Shown: positions 38,281 through 38,905 of the stretch, one piece after another
How positions within the stretch are numbered: position 1 is the first letter of the stretch
Layout: each line of letters starts with the position of its first letter
Source of the DNA: Phycisphaerales bacterium
GTDB lineage: Bacteria > Planctomycetota > Phycisphaerae > Phycisphaerales > UBA1924
DNA: 38,905 nt
Assembly (NCBI GenBank): GCA_016763115.1
Contig: JAESUL010000160.1
Span: 1 to 38,905, forward strand
Direction: 5' to 3'
Notes under the pieces: model-generated
Database searches by the model: none
Told to the model about the DNA's origin: nothing
What the model saw: only the letters and a program-made list of their open reading frames with translations
Translations under genes and position numbers: made by a program

Positions 38281-38466
38281 TCAGTTCCCTCCTTCGTCTT
38301 CGTCTTCCATCGTGCAGGTGAAGCATACCCACGCGCCCTCTTTTCCGTAAGGTCTAAGCTCTTTTTCTTTACCACAAGCAGAACAGGCCATAGGCTCAGT
38401 CTGCGCTATTATCAGCGCGCCATTATCTTCTCCTAGACCGTTATATTTTATTGTTTCAATGCCCAT
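38281..38466 (-). CDS. Small zinc-ribbon-like protein (61 aa)
   Basis: A protein of 61 residues with GAGG before ATG 38466. Two CxxC knuckles, MACSACGKEK (C28, C31) and WVCFTCTMED (C48, C51), form a typical zinc ribbon, followed by an acidic tail (EDEDEGGN). It is the third such Cys-pair protein in this early cluster. Function is unknown. Confidence 0.6.
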   Translation of the reverse strand: MGIETIKYNGLGEDNGALIIAQTEPMACSACGKEKELRPYGKEGAWVCFTCTMEDEDEGGN

Positions 38467-38468
38467 TG

Positions 38469-38720
38469 CTATACCTCTATTTCAGAAATAAACTCTTTGA
38501 AAGGTTTATAATAAAGCGCTCTATCCATCTCCTTCGTCCACCCAACAACAATTCCACTCAATGCCAAACAAAACGGAAATGAATCTTCTTTATACATCCA
38601 GTTATTAACATGTTTGCCAACTCTCTCGCACCATTTCAATACATAGAACAACTCTGAGTCATTATTTGTGACTATTACGGTTGATCCGTGCTCTAAGAGC
38701 ATGTAAGTAGTCTCCCTCAT
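38469..38720 (-). CDS. Hypothetical protein (83 aa)
   Basis: A protein of 83 residues from ATG 38720. Short strands (HGSTVIVTNNDSELFYVL) precede a helix KWCERVGKHVNNWMYKE and a closing strand-helix, KPFKEFISEIEV. No family is recognised. It follows the 31-codon ORF by two bases, so both belong to the first leftward transcript. Confidence 0.55.
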   Translation of the reverse strand: MRETTYMLLEHGSTVIVTNNDSELFYVLKWCERVGKHVNNWMYKEDSFPFCLALSGIVVGWTKEMDRALYYKPFKEFISEIEV

Positions 38721-38722
38721 TG

Positions 38723-38818
38723 CTATACCCCGTTTAGCTCATCCAATCTCTCTGCAATAGCTCGTGGCTGTTGTGGATTAAAATATTCTGCAAATGGTCT
38801 GTTTACTTTAATTTCCAT
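38723..38818 (-). CDS. Very small ORF (31 aa), first gene of the leftward block
   Basis: A 31-residue ORF from ATG 38818 with a strong TAGGAGAACACA site: MEIKVNRPFAEYFNPQQPRA then IAERLDELNGV. The excellent ribosome site and perfect packing with the next gene argue that it is translated. It could be a true micropeptide or a leader that couples translation of the next gene. Confidence 0.55.
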   Translation of the reverse strand: MEIKVNRPFAEYFNPQQPRAIAERLDELNGV

Positions 38819-38890
38819 TGTGTTCTCCTAAAATCAGTTTATAACAGGACAATCGAGCTGAGTCACTGTTCGCATTGCTGTTGAAGTTTT

Positions 38891-38896
38891 ATAGTA
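38891..38896 (-). promoter_or_regulatory. Possible -10 of the rightmost leftward promoter
   Basis: GATACTATAAAAC (read leftward) gives a TACTAT or TATAAA -10 hexamer about 70 bases before the first leftward ORF. Its -35 would lie beyond the window end, or near position 1 if the molecule is circular. No good -35 is seen in that joined sequence, so this stays tentative. Confidence 0.3.
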
Positions 38897-38905
38897 TCTT
38901 CGATA

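Noticed and set aside
1..38905. CRISPR arrays, insertion sequences, integrase and att sites
   Set aside because: No regularly spaced repeats, transposase or recombinase motifs, or terminal inverted repeats were seen on either strand.
1..38905. Direct terminal repeats that would prove a complete linear or circular genome
   Set aside because: The first and last bases do not match each other, so completeness is inferred from gene content only.

Overview
The window looks like an essentially complete genome of a virulent, short-tailed (podovirus-type) phage. Two opposed gene blocks converge on a bidirectional terminator near 24.69-24.73 kb. There is no integrase, excisionase, CI-type repressor or phage RNA polymerase. 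The promoters that can be recognised are sigma70-like, so the host RNA polymerase probably transcribes everything. A T4-type lysozyme with small holins points to a Gram-negative host. A cobalamin-dependent ribonucleotide reductase together with T7-like replication genes is reminiscent of marine roseobacter podoviruses of the SIO1/cobavirus kind, but that placement is an inference.

Layout. 1-848 is a gene-poor control region: palindromes and a short direct repeat (57-211), promoter P1 (286-315), a 57-residue helix-turn-helix-like ORF (355-528), promoter P2 (about 575) and direct repeats of a 12-mer that also occurs inverted inside P1. 849-921 is a tRNA-Trp(CCA). 1096-8287 (+) is the packaging and head module: small and large terminase, P22-like portal, a GroES-like co-chaperonin, scaffold, minor head proteins and major capsid. 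8398-13817 (+) is a variable structural/adhesin cassette. Two copies of a small head-fibre-like module bracket its core, and the second copy is fused to Ig-like domains. 13825-14904 is lysis (holin, endolysin, 3TM holin). 14945-24658 is tail machinery: P22 gp4-like and gp10-like proteins, fibre, DUF2824/GNAT protein and three ejection proteins.

The minus strand (38818 down to 24742) carries early and replication genes. Transcribed from the right end these are small CxxC and hypothetical proteins; a T7-like primase-helicase; a DNA polymerase split into separate exonuclease and polymerase ORFs; an SSB-like protein with its own promoter; 5'-3' exonuclease; endonuclease I; an RNA ligase; a calcineurin-like phosphoesterase; a DUF3310 protein; a membrane-anchored protein; and a class II RNR interrupted at its catalytic cysteine by an HNH intein. 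The block ends with an apparently broken gene (in-frame amber plus a +1 frameshift at an A7 tract) and one hypothetical.

The points most worth following up are the compact P1/P2/12-mer/mini-HTH circuit, the split polymerase, the active-site intein, the RNA ligase-phosphoesterase pair, the duplicated head-fibre module around an adhesin cassette, and two damaged or non-canonical ORFs (929-1088 and 25061-25298).
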